Below are positions 1-13,116 of a stretch of DNA of 64,000 bases, one piece after another. The stretch is from Ectobius pallidus (taxonomy: Eukaryota > Arthropoda > Insecta > Blattodea > Ectobiidae). Position 1 is the first letter of the stretch; each line of letters opens with the position of its first letter. Below the pieces are notes generated by a model. The model saw nothing but the letters and a program-made list of their open reading frames with translations. It had not been told where the DNA came from and ran no database searches. Both the position numbers and the translations under genes were made by a program. Where the stretch lies: positions 121,058,043 to 121,122,042 of the forward strand of contig CAXKWD010000004.1 of assembly GCA_964059195.1 (NCBI GenBank). The letters run 5' to 3'.

Positions 1-59
1 GTCCCTCTCTGAAGGACATTAGTCAAGATTGAATGAGCTAGCTTGTATGTGATATAATC

Positions 60-302
60 ATGGAGTGGTCCGAGGAGAAGATACTGCAGATGATACATAT
101 TTACAAATCAAAACCTCTACTGTGGAACCCAAAACATAAGGATAACTACAAAAAAAAATTAAAGGAGGATGCATGGAGGGAAATAGGAATGGAAATAAAT
201 ACGTCCTCAGAAGAGTGCAAGAAGAAGATGTTATCAATGCTCTCTTGTAACCGGCGAGAGAAAATTAAAGTTAACGCCAGCAAAGGTACAGGAAAAGTTT
301 AG
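60..302 (+). pseudogene. MADF-domain fragment
   Basis: An 80-residue reading frame opens MEWSEEKILQMIHIYKSKPL and continues with a LLWNPKHKDNYKKK segment, a DAWREIG block and a KKKMLSMLSCNRREK block. This is the layout of a MADF (Myb/SANT-like) DNA-binding domain: W near residue 3, an aliphatic helix, a LWxPxH loop, then AWxEIG and a basic recognition helix. MADF domains occur in host regulators such as Adf-1 and in proteins carried by some DNA transposons. The frame stops right after the domain (KGTGKV), so the C-terminal partner region is missing. I cannot tell whether this is a first exon (a gt lies in 'aaaggtaca' just before the stop) or a broken transposon gene. No neighbouring exon was found. 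Confidence 0.6.
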
Positions 303-537
303 TTATAAAATATAAATAATAACACTGTTTACACACTTTTCAAATCTTGTTTAAAAATGGTTTTGTTTCGATATTTAAGCCGTAGACAAGTTTTGCAATT
401 GAGGACTTTTTTCAAAACTCGTTTTCTAAGCAAGACAACACACAAAATATTAGGCCTAATGATGAAAGCTAGTGGTTCGCAGTAGGTTCGTCGCTTTCCT
501 GTGGAACGCGGGAGGAGCGCTGTGAAAATAATTTCAA

Positions 538-559
538 CGAGCGGCACGCGTGCCGCTCG
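538..559. repeat. 22-bp perfect GC-rich palindrome
   Basis: CGAGCGGCACG is followed directly by its own reverse complement, giving a 22-bp palindrome without a spacer. It sits in a GC-rich patch (about 485-600) inside very AT-rich DNA. It might be a transposon terminus or a regulatory dyad; nothing nearby decides this. Confidence 0.8.
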
Positions 560-599
560 GCGCGCAAGAGGAGCGCAGATGTATACGTACCCTTAACAT

Positions 600-1370
600 C
601 GAAACGTGTAGTAGGAAGAGGACAGTATCTGCATTTTTATACAAGACTTATATTTTATGGACTTGAAATACATTGTTTTTAACAGTTTTAAGAATTTTTA
701 TCAATACTTTTGACTAATTTAATGTATTTAACACAAGTTTTTATACCTCTAGACTAGTAGCTTACGCTACTTATATATGTTGAATGTGTTAAATTAAGTT
801 ATGTTTTTAAAAATAGGCTAAAATCTTTTAAGGTTTTAATTACTGAGCATAGGTGGTAATTGTAATGTAAAACCATTCCAATTTTTAAGCCTTCTCATCT
901 TTTATTTCACGGGTTTCAGTGACGGTCTAATTTGTGTAATTTGAGGAATATCTTGTATAACTTTCTTTTTGTTTGTTTATAAAATGTCAGCATTTTCAGC
1001 TGGACCTACATTACAAATTTGAATTAATTCTTACATACAGTAGTTAGTAAAATTATCACAGAACTGAGCTTCATAATAACCAGCCTGATTCACACCCAGA
1101 CTTGCTTGACAGCCAATGAAAGTATTCACGCAGAACACGTACTTCGCTACTATTTACAGCTTATTTATGTCCACAACGTGAGCTATAGTGGAAATAACAT
1201 TACTTCGCTGTCGGCTTGTGTCTTTCAAGTTACAATGATGCGTTCCCTAAGCTGAATTTTCCGAGTGAGCATTGTCTTAAATTAATTTATTCTTAAAAAA
1301 AAAAAAGCATTAAAGAGTATAGCCTACGTATGCACTGTAAAATCTTACTATATAACGAGATGTTCTTGAA
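600..1370. other. AT-rich stretch without recognised gene
   Basis: No coding region or repeat family was recognised here. Short reading frames are scattered and unlike any domain I know. A short (ATA)n run follows at about 1388-1421. Confidence 0.5.
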
Positions 1371-1904
1371 CAATAAACAAAACAATGATGATGATAATAA
1401 TAATAATAATAATAATAATAACCTATTTATTTGTACACAGAGTAGAATGGTAACATTTTTGTGTGCCTAAAGTTTTATTATTCTTTTTCTTCAATCTCTC
1501 AATCTAATCTATACCGTGCAGATTTCTTTCTTTCATTCCTATATGCTGATCTCTTGCATCCATGAGTTTCGAAGCCTGCCTCTGGTTCTTCTTCCAGGTG
1601 GACACCATTCTCAAATCCTTCTTTTTAGCCATTCTTCTATTCTTCTTACATGTCGTACCAATTCAATTATTTATACCGTACCTTACAAGTGCAAAATAGA
1701 TTTCTTGATATTCATTTCTTCTCTCATAATTGTACTTTTTTTTTTTTAACGTCTTGCTGACCGCCGTAAGAAATTCATTTCCATTGATAATAATTTTTAC
1801 TTTATATTTCGATTAAATTTCCCTGTTTTAGCTCCTTATGTAAAGTACCTTTTACTATGAGTTGTAGTCTATATTTATATTTTTACTTCCCTAGTTATAT
1901 TAGT

Positions 1905-2040
1905 CCGGCCAAGAAAACCACCATTAACGGCCGTGGGTGTCGGCATGCTGACCACATGCCCCCAATCCTGCCATCTGCCTACGGGAGATGACGCAGCGGT
2001 CGGGTGGTAGGCCAAGTCCCTCCAGGGATGTAGCACCACG
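1905..2040 (+). repeat. SINE family B, 3' fragment
   Basis: This segment (ggcatgctgaccacatgccc, then ctgccatctgcct and gacgcagcggtcgg) matches the 3' half of the longer copy at 43225-43522 and the reverse complement of the copy at 33740-34000. The tRNA-like head is missing, so it is a truncated copy. Confidence 0.75.
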
Positions 2041-2199
2041 GAGTTTAGTTTTAGTTATATTAGTATCGCATAAAATACCCTTGAGCATTGCTATTGTTAC
2101 TCTACCTTTATTAATCCTGTTTTTGAGATTTTCTTGTCTATCTTCTTTGTCGGTTTTCACTCCTAAATATTCAATAGTAATAATAATATTAATAAACTA

Positions 2200-2860
2200 A
2201 AACTGAAGAGGGCTCAACAGAAATTCAAGATAGAATGATTTTTCTGGATTATATGAGTTGCAAGTCCGAATCTGCTAACCACGGAACATCTCGACAAAAT
2301 AACGGTAGAGTAGAAGAACTTTAGTAACTTTTGGCAAAAATATAAAGAAAATGTGTAAATTTAAGAAGCATGAAAATCATGTACTGTATTTGTAACCCAC
2401 AGTTGCATATGAAGTAATAATAATTGATCATTTCTTTAATATTGAATTTCTTAAATTTTCATTTCAAATTGTTCTGCATGAATTTGTAAAACATGTGAAT
2501 ATAATCCTCATATTGGACCTAGGTAACCTGTAACCTGTACCTGCATCCACGTTTGAAATTCAGACTTGTCCAACTAATTGGGAAGTTACTGTTTACGGTA
2601 AGTGAACCCAAACCTTCCGGATGTAGTTGACATCCACGTTCTTACTTAGTGTTTGGAAAGGATAAATTACAAATTAGAACTGGATTATTATTGTTCTAAT
2701 TACTTTATTCAGTAGAAAACATATACAAGAGATATGTGGTATTTTTGTAGATTAGGCTAATTCATTCATCTGTTGTGAAACCAATAATTTCACTTGAAAT
2801 ATCAAATTATGAATATTATTGTACTTAAATTCGAAAAGAATAAAAACTACCCGGGGAATG
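2200..2860. other. Stretch without recognised gene
   Basis: AT-rich DNA; I see no domain, splice-bounded exon or repeat that I can name. Confidence 0.4.
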
Positions 2861-2864
2861 TTGA

Positions 2865-3010
2865 CCTGCGGAGGCAGAATTTCCGCTGCCCATGGCGCGA
2901 GGCATCATGGGAACAGGACAAGATGTCTCCTCACACACGGGGGCGAAACCGGCCCCTGCCCTTATAAAGATGACAGATCCTGCTTTTCGAATTTCTCATT
3001 AGCATCCACA
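2865..3010. other. GC-rich island of unknown nature
   Basis: A sharply GC-richer patch (cccggggaatgttgacctgc onward, with gcccatggcgcgaggc and cacgggggcgaaaccggccc) stands out from AT-rich surroundings. It has an open frame, but no recognisable protein domain. It may be an old repeat or a non-coding exon. Confidence 0.3.
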
Positions 3011-3299
3011 TGGCTGCCAAGAGCCATCTCACTTTCAGTTAAGTCCAGAAGTAATATGATAGCAATAATAATTATAATTCCAATTTCGATACGTGGCATC
3101 TTATCAAGGTTAGTAACCGCAGAAACATATCTCACTTTACTATAGCAGGGCTGATGGTCCCAACCTAAAGTTAGAAATGAAGACTGATTTAACTACATTC
3201 AAAAGCCATAGGAATTTCGTACAGATGAATACAGCTTTAATGGGATTAGAAATTAATTGATCATTCCCATTTTTTTTCTTTCATAGTTTTACCTCTCCC

Positions 3300-3716
3300 T
3301 TATAGGGACCTTTATGCGGCCCGGGCCTTACCGGGACGCGACCTGTCGGGAGAGGAATGAACTATGGATCACAACACAGACATACTTTTTTGACCAGACA
3401 AGGACATGGAGGGCCTCCCCGGATGAGTGATCAGCCCAATGCCAGGGCCACCACCGAGACAATACGAACACATAGGACGAGACATACCATTCACACACAC
3501 ACTCTCTCACTCCGAACAAGGCGAGGATGAGATGAAGATGATAATGACGGCCAGATGATATCCGGGGACCACAAGGGCCCTAAGTTTCTCACAGGTGAGG
3601 AAACACCCCGGAAAAACCTCACCCAGGTATCTTCTCCCGACTAGGTTATCGAATCCGGGCCCGCTGCGTGAGAGGACCGAACGCATCTCCTGTGCCATAG
3701 AGGTGGACCATTCCAT
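3300..3716 (-). repeat. SINE-like repeat, minus strand
   Basis: Read on the minus strand it starts near 3716 with a tRNA-like head (promoter-B-like GGATTCGATAA) followed by gaggtttttccggggtgttt and a long GC-rich body. It is followed on the plus strand by a short (ATA)n run at 3733-3757. Assignment to a tRNA-derived SINE rests on the box-B-like element and the sharp composition boundary. Confidence 0.5.
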
Positions 3717-3759
3717 TTATATATTAAAAAAATAGTAATAATAATAATAATAATAATAT

Positions 3760-6700
3760 TTTCACAACTGAAGCGAGACAAGAACACAAATTAAAATAAT
3801 TTGAAAACAATTATTCTTAAAAGTGCCAATTAAAATTAAAAGAAATTAAAGGCGATTGGAAAAAGTAATAAGTCTAGTGCTCTGTTCTCGAATATTGTAA
3901 GGGCGTCAAGTAGTTGAAAACTTTGTACAGGTATAAAGTCAAAGAACCTCCAAGGAGAAGGGTACAAGGATGATAATTTGTTGAATGTAGGGACGAGTGC
4001 CAGAATTTCTTGGTTGCACTTATAATAATCTTATATTGCAGGCTACGGTAAATCTTATATTGCAGGCTACGGTAGTCTTTTCTAACAAGGAAAATATTGT
4101 TAGAACCATAGTACCGGCAATCCTATTCTTAGCAGTAACACTAGGCCTGCTATCATCATATTGCTATTACTGCTATGACCACACTACTACTAGCCTACTA
4201 CTATTAGGCCCTACTACTATTATTACTGACTACTATTATTATTACTATTACTATTACTACTACTGTACTAATAATATTAATACTCGTACTAGTTATTTCG
4301 CATAGATAATTTCGTTATTTCGCAATAAAACCAAATATATTTATGGTTTATGCGGATGCGGTGAGAAGTATTGCATATTTCTGCAAAGAAATGTCAAATC
4401 ACTTTGGATTTTACGCCTGTCATTTTGTAAATTTTAACAAATCTTGCCAGTTGACCATTAACACTTAATTTCTTGGTTTCTTGTCTGTAGTGTAGATAAA
4501 CTGGTGTAACACTCATCGAGGGTGTATTGATATAAATTACTGGTCACCAAATTCAGCTATTTTTTTGTTGAAATAAAATGTAAAATAAATTAACAACCCA
4601 AGTTTGAAAAGGTCTAAGCTGTAGCAAAAATCAGTTTACATTAACATATATACAGATTATTTTTATGTTTAATTTTAAAACACGTAGGCTATTTCTTAGT
4701 TCTTTACACTTATATCACTGACATAGCCTATCTGCCAACTCAGAATTTATGTAGGCCTATGTAATTTGTATATGGACACATATTATATTTACGCTACTTT
4801 CGAAAAATATGTAATTTAAGTCTTCTTGAAAATTCCTTTCTAAAACTCAAAATTTACCTTGAAAATTGAAATGCGTTAACAAAAATATTCGCACTAATTT
4901 TTCGAAAACATAAAATGTCATGTTTTCTAAAACACGCCTGAAGCGTAGAGAATGTAAAACGGCAATATTTTAGCCTGGAAGTGTTTGAAACGGAAAAAAA
5001 ATCACTCTCAGTGGTAATAACCACAATTCCAGAATCCGTCACTCACGATAGCTACTAACAAATCAATAAGCAGTAACGTCTGTTTCTCTTGCAGCAGTAT
5101 AGGTGATATGATGCTCCAAATACTTTAGCTCAACATAGGCCCTACTATACGCTGGGAGAACTAAAGTAAATGTGTACTGGAATTATGGGCTAATGCGATT
5201 ATGTAATATAGGCCATCTACTTTGATAATTCAGTAGATAAGAGCCAAAAATTAAGGATTAGTCACTGCTTTCTGAAGTTGACCAAAGAAGGTTGGATAGA
5301 GCAAGCTTTTAGTTTTTATGTATTTCGAGCATGATGTTTAAAAGGATCTGTCATTTTGCCACAGGCTATGATTTTACTATTCTTTCCCAGTAAGGATCTA
5401 GAAGTTGCTGATCTTAAGACTTTCCACATCAGACCACGAAGGGCTTGGAGCATATGAATTAATGGCTCACGCAAAACTGGCCGGAGGATGTTCTGGAACT
5501 TTCCAGTCTCTCTAACAATATCAACGAAAATAATGTATTGACATGCTGTAATGTACGTTCATCAAGAAGTTGATTCGGCAGTGGGTGAGATGGGGGAGGG
5601 AGCTGTTTACTCATTTCTATATAAGCATTTAGAAGATAATTTTCTTGACAAAGAATTATTTTGTAACTGTGCATTTTATTGAATTATACTTTGTAGCCTA
5701 TTGGTGTGAATAATTGAAGGAAAACATATCATATAGGCCTACGTTACAAGCATTTTAAACAGCATCTCTTTTAACTAGAGATTCATGCTGTTCTTCTACT
5801 GTTAGGAAAGAAAAGTAATACAAACTGAGATTTGTTTTTCTCATTATGTAATAGGCCTAACAGTTCCTGGCTCATAAAGTAAGACAAGCATTTATCCGAA
5901 ATTACTGTTTTATTATTATTATTATTATAATAAAATCGTAAATATTAATTACAATCCGATCAAATCCTTGTAACACAGAGCATAAGGTGGCTTGGGGAGA
6001 TTTTTACCTAAGACAAATTTAGTTATGTTTATTTTTTTCCCTTTAGAAGACGGATTGACAGGTGTTCAATACGACTCCTTGATAGGAATCCAGCAGCGAA
6101 CTAAGGTAGTCTGTTATATAGTAGATGTGAAACGGCAGGGCCAGAAGCTTTGATTTCGGTCAATGAAGAGGATTTGTGATCATTATATTTATATTCTATA
6201 GTTTAAGTGCAAGGACAGTTTGTCTGCAGACGGACCGATGAGTGATGGAAAATGAACGAGTTTAATAATAAAAATATTCCGTAGAAGAATATCTTTGGTG
6301 CCTAAAAAGACGACAATTCTTTCAAAAACAGATCTATCTAGTCAACCTAATTCAGTCTCGTTAGGCCTATGTAAGTACCAGGATAAACAAATTCAACTGG
6401 GATCTCTTTTATTTATTTATTAGCTTCATCTGTTGCTTTAATATATTCGTTCCTTTAATATATTTATTGTATCAAATTATTACAATTGTTTTAATCATTT
6501 ATATTGAATCGCGATGGACTAACCGATAGGCGAATAGATTCTGTCTGTAGATTCACAACATTTAAAAGAACGCTTGCCGGACTAAATGCCAGTATACCGG
6601 CAACATCACAGGACTAAGTTGCAATATAGAACAGCCAACAAATCAATTTCATAAACTCTCACCAATTCATAAGAATATAAGATATGGTATTTTGGTAGTT

Positions 6701-8080
6701 TTCCATAGGCCTATTTTCCTCGTTTTATATTTGGAAATTTCTCTATATTTACATGGCAGTGTACTTTTAAATTTTTAATTATTATTCTGGGACGAAATTC
6801 AAGTTAGTAATACAATTATTACATTTACGGAAGATATTTACTTTAAGTCCATTTGCCTAATGCACCAATTACTCCTATCTAAGAAATGGGTAGCAAATTA
6901 TAAATTCCCTTGTTTTGAGACTACCCAGTAATGTATATCTGTCTCCTTAAAAAGCTATGCAATTCTAACTAAAGTAGTATCTCTGCACTTATAAGACGAT
7001 ATAGACTAGTGGCAAAGGTTTACGTTAATGAATTTCCTTCCGATAGTGGGATATATTAAATAGAGTATTTCGTAAAAGATCCGCCTTTAAACCACTATCA
7101 AAACTAGATAGGGAAATAATTACTGAAAACGAGATATATATTAGTTTGAATAGTGCAGAATATATTGTGAACCAAATTAAATTGTAGTGTAATTATGTTA
7201 CAATATTGTCATCTAAAGCATTTATACAAAACAATTGGGGAATTTACAATATATAGTATGTGTGTCCAGAATTCAGTATGTTAAAATATTAAAATGCTAA
7301 AAATTACACAGATACCAATTACATAGATTTTAAAAATATACAAATGTGAAGGTAATATTGTTGCATATGTTTTCACCAGTCAATTAGTTTAAAAAACAAT
7401 TTCTTAAACCATTAATTATATACTCTGTATATGAAAATTTAGAATTAAAACATTCTGGGTCGTTGAAATATTCTCTGACATACTGAATTCTGAACACACA
7501 TAACTTAACACATAAAGGATAGTAGTTAAATATAAAATCTAAACTAATAGGCTATAGGCCTACACAGATCATCCCATTAATGAAAAAGTGTCCTTGATAC
7601 TTTTGTAAATTAGCGGGATAAAGGCTTGCCAATAGCGATTTCCCATGCTCATCCAGAAACAGGCATACCGATGCCCATCTTCAGGACTTGTTAAATATCA
7701 TCTTTGGAAATTTACTTAGTGAACTTATTACATCCCACGAGCGTCCACAGTGATCTGCACATTTTAATGAATAATGCTTTTACTGCATCCAAAAAAGTGC
7801 TTTCATTAATGTGTATTGCATTTTAATATATAATAAGTTTATTTTTTTAAATAAGTTTACTGCATTAAAAAAAAACATGCAGACCCTGACGTCAACACAC
7901 GCCATATATTGTTGGCCCTCGTACGTAAAGAAGTTGGCCACCCCTTCTCTAGGATATACATTACACTTACAAGATAAACACATTTATTATTTGTATGTTT
8001 TTGTAAGATCGGCGTAGTTTCAAAGTTATTATGTGCCAGGTAGATGTAGCTTTACTTTAATCAGGCAGTCCCTGATGATC
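3760..8080. other. Long AT-rich stretch, no gene recognised
   Basis: About 4.3 kb with no supported exon. It holds an imperfect (TAY)n tract at about 4150-4290 and several copies of taggccta. Reading frames here are short, often low complexity, and do not resemble a family I know. Confidence 0.45.
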
Positions 8081-8322
8081 GTTAGATGATTGAAACAGGC
8101 CTATATCGGAAAATGTTATTTTCAACATTTTCAGCATTTAAATAAGAGTCTTATAAATAACAATGATAAAAATAAAACCTTCTTCTACCTATTGGGAGCT
8201 CGAAGTATTTCTTTTAGTGCCAAGAAAATGTTCATAGTACTATTATTACTCCTGTCCAGATTACCGGTACTTCCTTATATAAAACAGTACCATAATTATA
8301 AGAAGATACACGTTGAGTAAAA

Positions 8323-8498
8323 ACGCCGTGACTGCGATAGGATTTAGGGTGTCATGGACCTCTGTAACGCGTGAAACTTTCAATGAACTGTCAATAAAGG
8401 CGCGGAAGTCATCTGTTAAAACAGGTGTTCAGGACAATGCAATGATAAAAGAGAACAGTGACCGCGATAGGATTCTACGTCTCATGAACCATAGTTTG
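8323..8498. repeat. Diverged direct repeat, spacing about 131 bp
   Basis: The block gtgactgcgataggattt (about 8328) recurs as gtgaccgcgataggattc (about 8459), each followed by a related segment ending catggacc or catgaacc. The two units form an old tandem duplication of unknown identity; an open 69-codon frame crosses both. Confidence 0.5.
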
Positions 8499-9269
8499 AG
8501 TAACTTCAATTCACAAGTATAACCAGCAAATTTATAACAACAGGTTAATTGAAGGTCAGCTATTGGTTAGAAAAACTGGCGAGCTACGCAATTTGTTCGA
8601 ACGACACAAGCTTGTCCAGACTCTGCGGCTACAGTTGATTCAACGTATCTTGAATCCGTGTGGGTGTTGAACTTGTGTCCCACATATCATGCGTGGGTAC
8701 GCGGACCCTGGGGCCCTAACCGTCCAATCGAGACTGCTTGGCTACAATGAGAGTGTGCAAAAACATGAAATGAAGAATACGAGCTAGCAAGGAACTCCAG
8801 TGCCAGAGAAGGAAGGAAGAAAGGAAGAAAAGATAACTAAAAAAGAAGGAAAGAGAGAAAATGACTGCAGACAGAATTGCAGAGAAAGGAAACCTGAAAT
8901 CTTACAATAATGACAATCATTTTGATGATAAATTTGAAATTACAAATGATACACATTATCTATATTTTTCTCAGTTATGAATTTCATAAATTAGACTACT
9001 CAACAAATTTGAACTTTTTTTCCAAAACTGAACAAAATAGGCTGATCTTAACTAATTTTCATGCACTGAACACGAAAATGGTAGTGAAAAGTTCATCACT
9101 TTTGGTTTTATAGATATTTACTTGATGCATTGAAAAATCGGGATTTTCGACCTATAGAGGCTTAATTTTTCTCATTTTTTCTATTACAATTTTTAAGGGT
9201 AGCTCAGCTATGATAAAACTGATAACGTAATACCTTACCAGCTATTAACACATACAAAATCCACTCTTC

Positions 9270-10500
9270 ATTCAATAAAGTGAAGAGAGAGAAAAAAAAC
9301 CTTATTATTTTCTCTTGTGAGAACTGGAGACTTCCCATTGAAAAAACCAGCAATAACTGCTCATCATCGCTGTATCTCAGCTTCCGTGATACCACTGCCC
9401 TATTGTAGCAATATCTTGGTGAAATCACTGTCTCTGCTCATCATTTACTAACAGCCCCCAAGTTTTTAGGAAGAAAGTCCAAAAGTGAATGTAAGGAGGG
9501 GATCTTCAGTGACATACGGCAGCCCGTTGTTTTGTGGTTTCTTTCTACTGTCTATTAACTGGCAATAATTCTCTGCCTTATGATTGCCTAAAAACCCTTT
9601 GAGAACAGATACAAAAGATCTCCATGCTGGTAATTCCATAGGATTGCCTTTTCTAAAAAATGCTGTAGTTCAAAAGTTTCTAATTTGCGAACCGATAAAT
9701 ATGCATTTTTTTTTAATTTAGCGTAACTAAGTTTAGTGAACAGAATTTGTATTCATTGAAAGGCTTCTCCACTCTTATTCAGAGCTTTCACAAAAAATTC
9801 CATTAGCCCTAGTTTTATATTCAGTGGTGGAAGAATACTTATTCGCGGAGGATATTTAATATTATGCTCATCATGAATATAATCTTATCTGATAGGCCAG
9901 TTTTTCACCACATAATGTTGTGCTCTTGCTTGACTGTCCCCCCCTCCAAAAAAAACTTAGTAAACCCTCCTTGTAATCTAAGCAACAGTTCTATTACTTT
10001 CAAACCCCTACAAATTGCCCAGTGATGTTATGATAATTTACTGCATTCAATATTAGTGATATGTTTTCATAAGTTTCTTCCATAGCGATTGAATGAGCCA
10101 CTGGAATGGAAGGTTTTGTATTACCATAGTGCAATAAATTTTGATGGATCAATGACCAGTCTCCATTCTTCTGGATTATATTCAATATTTCATTCATCCA
10201 TCAGGCGAATGTGGCACGAATCTGATGGCTGAGGGGAGATTAGGACACACATTTGTATCTGTTAGTTTTCCTTGATAAGCCCTCAGTTTCGCAATGCAGA
10301 AATAACAAAATCTCTCGTACTGACTGGTAGGTGTCACCAAATCGTTAGAACAACAAAAGACGTGTGTTATTTTTTCCCCGCAACCATCCTGTTAACTTCA
10401 CGTAACACATCACACAACACTTATGTGGTGCCCAATTTTTGACTTGTTCACCCACTTTAAAATCAAAATACAAGTAAAATGCCTTTTTATATTGTAGTTT
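9270..10500 (-). pseudogene. Decayed copy of an uncharacterised repetitive insect protein
   Basis: Read on the minus strand from about 10500 down to 9270, fragments in shifting frames line up in a sensible order: a KVGEQVKNWAPHKCC segment with paired cysteines, then NEILNIIQKNGDWSLIHQNL and SIPVAHSIAMEETYENISLI, then QARAQHYVVKNWPIR, ILPPLNIKLGLMEFFVKALN, and finally FHQDIATIGQWYHGS with AMMSSYCW. I recognise this as the C-terminal two thirds of a multicopy uncharacterised protein seen in aphids, ants, hydra and other repeat-rich genomes; its function is unknown and it behaves like a mobile-element gene. Several in-frame stops and frameshifts show it is dead. Between 9880 and 9990 the expected WDSRA motif region is altered. 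Confidence 0.65.
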
Positions 10501-10509
10501 ATCAATGCT

Positions 10510-12580
10510 CTGATTTCAAAGTTAATCCCCCACAAACTTAGTAAAAACTATTTGCAGAATTTTTAACTTACATAAACGGCGGATTGCGATCTATTTTACA
10601 CTATTACAGACTAACTAGTATCGCTCACAACACTTCCTCAATCAAAACTAATAACTAAATTATAAATTTCTTGTCTCACAATACAACAGCAACCGTATTT
10701 CCTTTCTTTAGTCAGTTAGAACTGGATGTGACCTACCCTCTGAGCAGCTCCATAATAGGGGTAATTCGCCAACTAAAAATACAACTTTCTAAAAAAAAAT
10801 GTGACGTGTGGGAGCTTTTTTAATGCCATATTCGTAACCAGCACATATAAATTATATAAAAAAGGTTTTTCTTATCCATGTTATGAAAACCTTGTTGAGT
10901 AGTGTTATTATTCTTATTTATTTCTCCTAAAGAAAGACAAAATTATAATAAATTAAATTGAAATAAGAAATTTGAAATCAGTTCTTGATCCATCCATTAA
11001 TAAACAGGAAACGTAAGAAAAAATAGCATTTATAAATTTACTATGAATAAAGAAAAGACAGAAGGAAAGAAAACGTCGCGATGGAATAAAGAAAAAGAGA
11101 AAAATGGGCGGGATAATGTAGAAAGAGGTTGAGGTGAATTGTAAAAAGAAAGAAAAAATTATAAATGTTTGATGGTAGAACAGTCGAAAGCTTATATCTT
11201 AGCACACTTCAGTGGAATGAAAAGGTGCAATGACGGGACAATATTAGGCCTGTAATCATCAGCTAAACAATTCAAATAAAGCGTTGTTGAAATCTGCGTC
11301 ACGTAGCAGTCTTGCATGGAAAATATAATATTGAAGTAGGCCTAAATAAAGTGTACGAGGAGAACATGAACTTCATTTTATTCACATCTCACCGCCGAGA
11401 ATGTAAACCCGCGGTTTCATTATTTCACAGGAGCTGTCGTGACTACTGTGAAAACAGTTATTGTCTTTATTTCAACTGTCAACAAATTGAGGGTATATCA
11501 TTATTTCAGAAGAAATTATAACTGTAAATACAACAAACTATACTTAAGAGAAAGCAAGGTTCAAGTTCGTGTTAATAAAGTTTGTCTGTAATATTGTGTG
11601 AGCATCTCTTCCCACAAAAAGGAGACGCCCTATATTATAGCAATATTGAGAAATATTGTAAAATGGAATGCATTTTGGTTCTCTTTTCTTTTAACTTGAA
11701 TTTTAATCCACAAACTGCATAACTAACATTCTTGTTTTTATGTGCTTTAAACTAACCTTTCAACTTGCATTACTTTGGAAAAATTAATGAAACCTTCATT
11801 GATATTTTAATAGGATTTGAAGTTACGTTCATTAATATTTATATGTGTATATATATATATATATAATCTTCATGTATCCAATAAATGTATGAACGTATTT
11901 TTTCGTATTTTCACTATTTTGTATCCATCAAACCTTAATTCTTGTTCTACTGTATCGATTTAATTATAAATAATAAATTACTATCATAAAATTATTTGTC
12001 ATATTACAATAAAACTGTGACTTATAGTAAAAACATTAGTTAATGTTTGTAGAATAAGTTGCCCTACGTTTAAAACTTGTATTGGTATAATCTAAAATGG
12101 TGCTAGTTTATTAGTTTAATATAACGTGGCGAGAAATTAAAAGCAAGGTTTCATTTTCATCCCAACTAGATGGATGTTATAAGTTTTCGTTTTTATTTAC
12201 TCGAAAAACTAAGGAAATCAATTAAGTTAAAAATATAAGAAACATAATTTGAGAGATTTTGATAGCTGTTAACTTTGTATACCTATCAGTTTTGTATGAA
12301 GTGAAAATCATTACAACATTTTGCAAATAGTTCATCAACAATCAAACTACTATATTCTCGCTTAACCATCAGGGAAAACACTACACAAATGTCAATGAGA
12401 GAAAACAAAATGTGTGTATGTAAATAAAAATATATATTGTTTATTGTATTCTTCATTTAAATTATGTTTTGGAATGTTTTTTATACTTCGCGTAGGCCTA
12501 ACAAAAAAAATAAACATATCCTCTACGATGCAGAAATCTAATTTACATTTCAAAGAAGTCGGTCGTATTACAACTTACAT
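10510..12580. other. AT-rich stretch, no gene recognised
   Basis: No supported exon or named repeat. A short (TA)n tract lies near 11844-11865. Confidence 0.4.
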
Positions 12581-12589
12581 GATTTCAAT

Positions 12590-12720
12590 AAATTGCTTAG
12601 GCGGTAGTTCACTCAACATGACAAAGTGCCATTTGTATCACTGTTTTCGTAACTTACATGAATACAACTTTGAAACAAAGGCACATTTTCTTGCTTCTAA
12701 GATTGTTACATTGTAAACAA
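12590..12720 (+). repeat. Unknown dispersed repeat family U, copy 1 (partial)
   Basis: The segment acatgaatacaactttgaaa, with the following acattttcttgcttct, recurs in the copy starting near 17656. Only the left part of the family is present here. Confidence 0.6.
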
Positions 12721-13058
12721 TGACTTATTAAATTATGTATACTAAATATATTATATATACTTATTATACTATAAATTTGAAAATTGTTACCTGCACAGGT
12801 TAGGTTACCTACACCATAATCTAGTGGTTTGAGACAAATGTCTTTGTTGTAATTATAATTTACCATTGTAATTAAATCGCTAAAGTACAACTAGAAGTGA
12901 GCACTACTGGTACAAAGTTGTGAAAATATTAAATTAACCCTTAGTTTAAAAGTTTATTAACCCTATTAGCCAAAGTTTACATTTAGGCATCACTGAATTA
13001 AATGCTAAACTTACAATCTTCAACTAGGTTTGAATTAGAATGTGAGCTGAAGAATAAA

Positions 13059-13062
<4 letters not shown>

Positions 13063-13112
<50 letters not shown>
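13063..13112. repeat. (TC)n microsatellite
   Basis: About 25 uninterrupted TC units. Confidence 0.97.
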
Positions 13113-13116
<4 letters not shown>

